From Pedobacter sp. (lineage in GTDB: Bacteria > Bacteroidota > Bacteroidia > Sphingobacteriales > Sphingobacteriaceae), in NCBI GenBank assembly GCA_030149995.1, contig JASLGV010000386.1:1-6281 (forward strand): 6,281 nt of DNA, read 5' to 3'. The position numbers and the translations under genes are program-made. The notes below the pieces were generated by a model that did not search any database, was not told the origin of the DNA, and saw only the letters and a list, made by a program, of their open reading frames with translations. Shown here one piece after another: positions 5,132-6,281 of this stretch; the first letter of the stretch is position 1; every line of letters starts with the position of its first letter.

Positions 5132-6281
5132 TTAAAAACCAACATTTAAACCAACAAAGAATGATCGTGCCTGTGGATAATATCCACGATCCACACCGTA
5201 ACTGCTTCCGCCAATTTCCGGATCGTACCCTGTGTATTTAGTAAGCGTTAACAGGTTATTGGCCATTAAATAAACTTTCACCTTATTTAACCCTGCTTTT
5301 TTAACCACTGCAGTTGGTAAAGTATAGCCTAATTGCAATGTTTTAATACGGAAATAAGCACCATCTTCTAAGAATAAGCTGGAAACGCGGCTGTAGTTTT
5401 TATTGTCGTCCTGTAAAGTAACACGCGGCATGGTATTACTGGTTCCCTCACCTGTCCAGCGGTTAAGAATAGCTGTAGTATAATTTGAGGTAGGAAGGTC
5501 AAAACGACGCAAGCCATTAAAAATTTTGTTGCCAGAAACGCCTTGTCCAAACACGGTTAAATCAAATCCTTTGTAAGAACCGGTAAAAGTAAATCCGTAT
5601 GTAAAGTTTGGTGTTGGGTTTCCGATAAATGTACGGTCATTGTCGTCGATTTTACCATCGCCGTTTAGATCCAGGAATTTAATATCTCCTGGTCTGGCAT
5701 TAGGCTGAACCAGGCCACCTGAACTATTTTTGTAATTGTTAATCTGTGCCTGGTTCTGGAAAAGCCCATCTGTAACGTATCCGTAGAAAGAACCGATTGG
5801 CTGACCAACAGCTGTTCTGGTAATCTCCAGTGCCTGTGGTGTAATGGTCTGACCGCCCAGGTAATCTTTATCATCACCTAAGTAGTCGATATTGTTCTTG
5901 ATAAACGAAGCATTGGCACTCATTTTTAGATTAAATTCTCCAAAACGGCGTCCATACCCCAGTTCAAACTCAATACCTTTGTTCGTCAAGTCTGCAATGT
6001 TTCCAATTGGTCCGGTATTACCCACGTAAGATGGTACACCAATTTGCAAAAGCATATCGGTTGTTTTTTTCTTAAACCAATCAACGGTAATTGTAAAGTT
6101 TTTGAATAAGGTTGCATCAAAACCGATGTTGGTAGAAGAGGTTTGCTCCCAGCGAAGATCCGGGTTTGAAAGCGCATCAGGACTTACACCATTAATCAAT
6201 CCGGTTGAAGCACCTAAACCAAGGGTATAGTTACGACCTCCACTTACGGTTGATAAGTAACGGAAATCTCCAATGTTATCA
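5132..6281 (-). CDS. SusC/RagA-family TonB-dependent outer membrane transporter (C-terminal part)
   Basis: The frame is open to the right edge of the window, giving the last 382 residues of a protein that is normally about 1000 long. The signal peptide, carboxypeptidase-like domain, TonB box and plug are outside. SusC landmarks are LSNPDLRWEQTSSTNIGFD near the fragment start, NIADLTNKGIEFELGY, GQPIGSFYGYVTDGLFQ, a Ca-loop-like DLNGDGKIDDND (5636-5671), GNPTPNFTYGFTFTGSYKGFDLTVFGQG, LEDGAYFRIKTLQLGYTLP, LMANNLLTLTKYTGYDPE, and a terminal beta strand ending in Phe (VGLNVGF), the outer membrane barrel assembly signal. It imports oligosaccharides together with the SusD lipoprotein encoded next to it. 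The in-frame TTG at 6199 is internal and not a start, because SusC-like sequence (DNIGDFRYLSTVSGG) continues upstream of it. Confidence 0.95.
   Translation of the reverse strand, partial: DNIGDFRYLSTVSGGRNYTLGLGASTGLINGVSPDALSNPDLRWEQTSSTNIGFDATLFKNFTITVDWFKKKTTDMLLQIGVPSYVGNTGPIGNIADLTNKGIEFELGYGRRFGEFNLKMSANASFIKNNIDYLGDDKDYLGGQTITPQALEITRTAVGQPIGSFYGYVTDGLFQNQAQINNYKNSSGGLVQPNARPGDIKFLDLNGDGKIDDNDRTFIGNPTPNFTYGFTFTGSYKGFDLTVFGQGVSGNKIFNGLRRFDLPTSNYTTAILNRWTGEGTSNTMPRVTLQDDNKNYSRVSSLFLEDGAYFRIKTLQLGYTLPTAVVKKAGLNKVKVYLMANNLLTLTKYTGYDPEIGGSSYGVDRGYYPQARSFFVGLNVGF

Noticed and set aside
6197..6199. TTG as start codon of the SusC-like gene
   Set aside because: The frame continues open to the window edge with SusC-like sequence, so this is an internal Leu codon of a gene cut by the window.

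Overview
The window looks like a chromosomal piece of a Bacteroidota genome, most likely a Sphingobacteriaceae (Pedobacter-like) species. This is inferred from a SusC/SusD pair, three consecutive lipoproteins with short Lys-rich sequences after the lipobox Cys, a TAnnTTTG-type promoter box, A-rich start regions with few Shine-Dalgarno motifs, and moderate-to-low GC. No ribosomal or marker gene is present, so the genus is a guess.

Layout. Positions 1-434 (minus) hold the N-terminal 144 codons of an ABC exporter-type membrane domain, cut by the window start. Diverging from it, 570-929 (plus) encodes a 119-residue protein of unknown function with a Lys/Pro/Ala-rich tail. A good TAnnTTTG box lies only 14 bases before its start codon. 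Positions 930-1236 have no gene but are full of structure: two 70-bp direct repeats (999-1068 and 1164-1233, 5 differences), each ending in a plus-strand intrinsic terminator, with a minus-strand terminator between them.

From 1237 to the right edge, everything is on the minus strand and forms one compact polysaccharide utilization locus. In transcription order it contains a SusC-like TonB-dependent transporter (C-terminal 382 residues only), a complete SusD-like glycan-binding lipoprotein, a PKD-domain lipoprotein in the SusE/F or SGBP position, and a GH16 endo-beta-glucanase lipoprotein with a laminarinase-type EIDIME active site. Gaps are 18, 14 and 56 bases, so a single transcript is likely. 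The last gap carries a perfect 12-bp hairpin.

How it works together (inference from well-known Sus systems): the surface GH16 cuts a beta-1,3- or mixed-linkage beta-glucan, the SusD-like and PKD proteins bind the chains, and SusCD imports oligosaccharides with TonB energy. No exo-acting glucosidase (GH3, GH17 and similar) and no regulator lies in the window; they may be upstream of susC or elsewhere.

The coding content is recognisable and conventional. The least explained parts are the duplicated terminator-bearing repeat between the convergent genes, the hairpin before the GH16 gene, and the small Lys-tailed protein.
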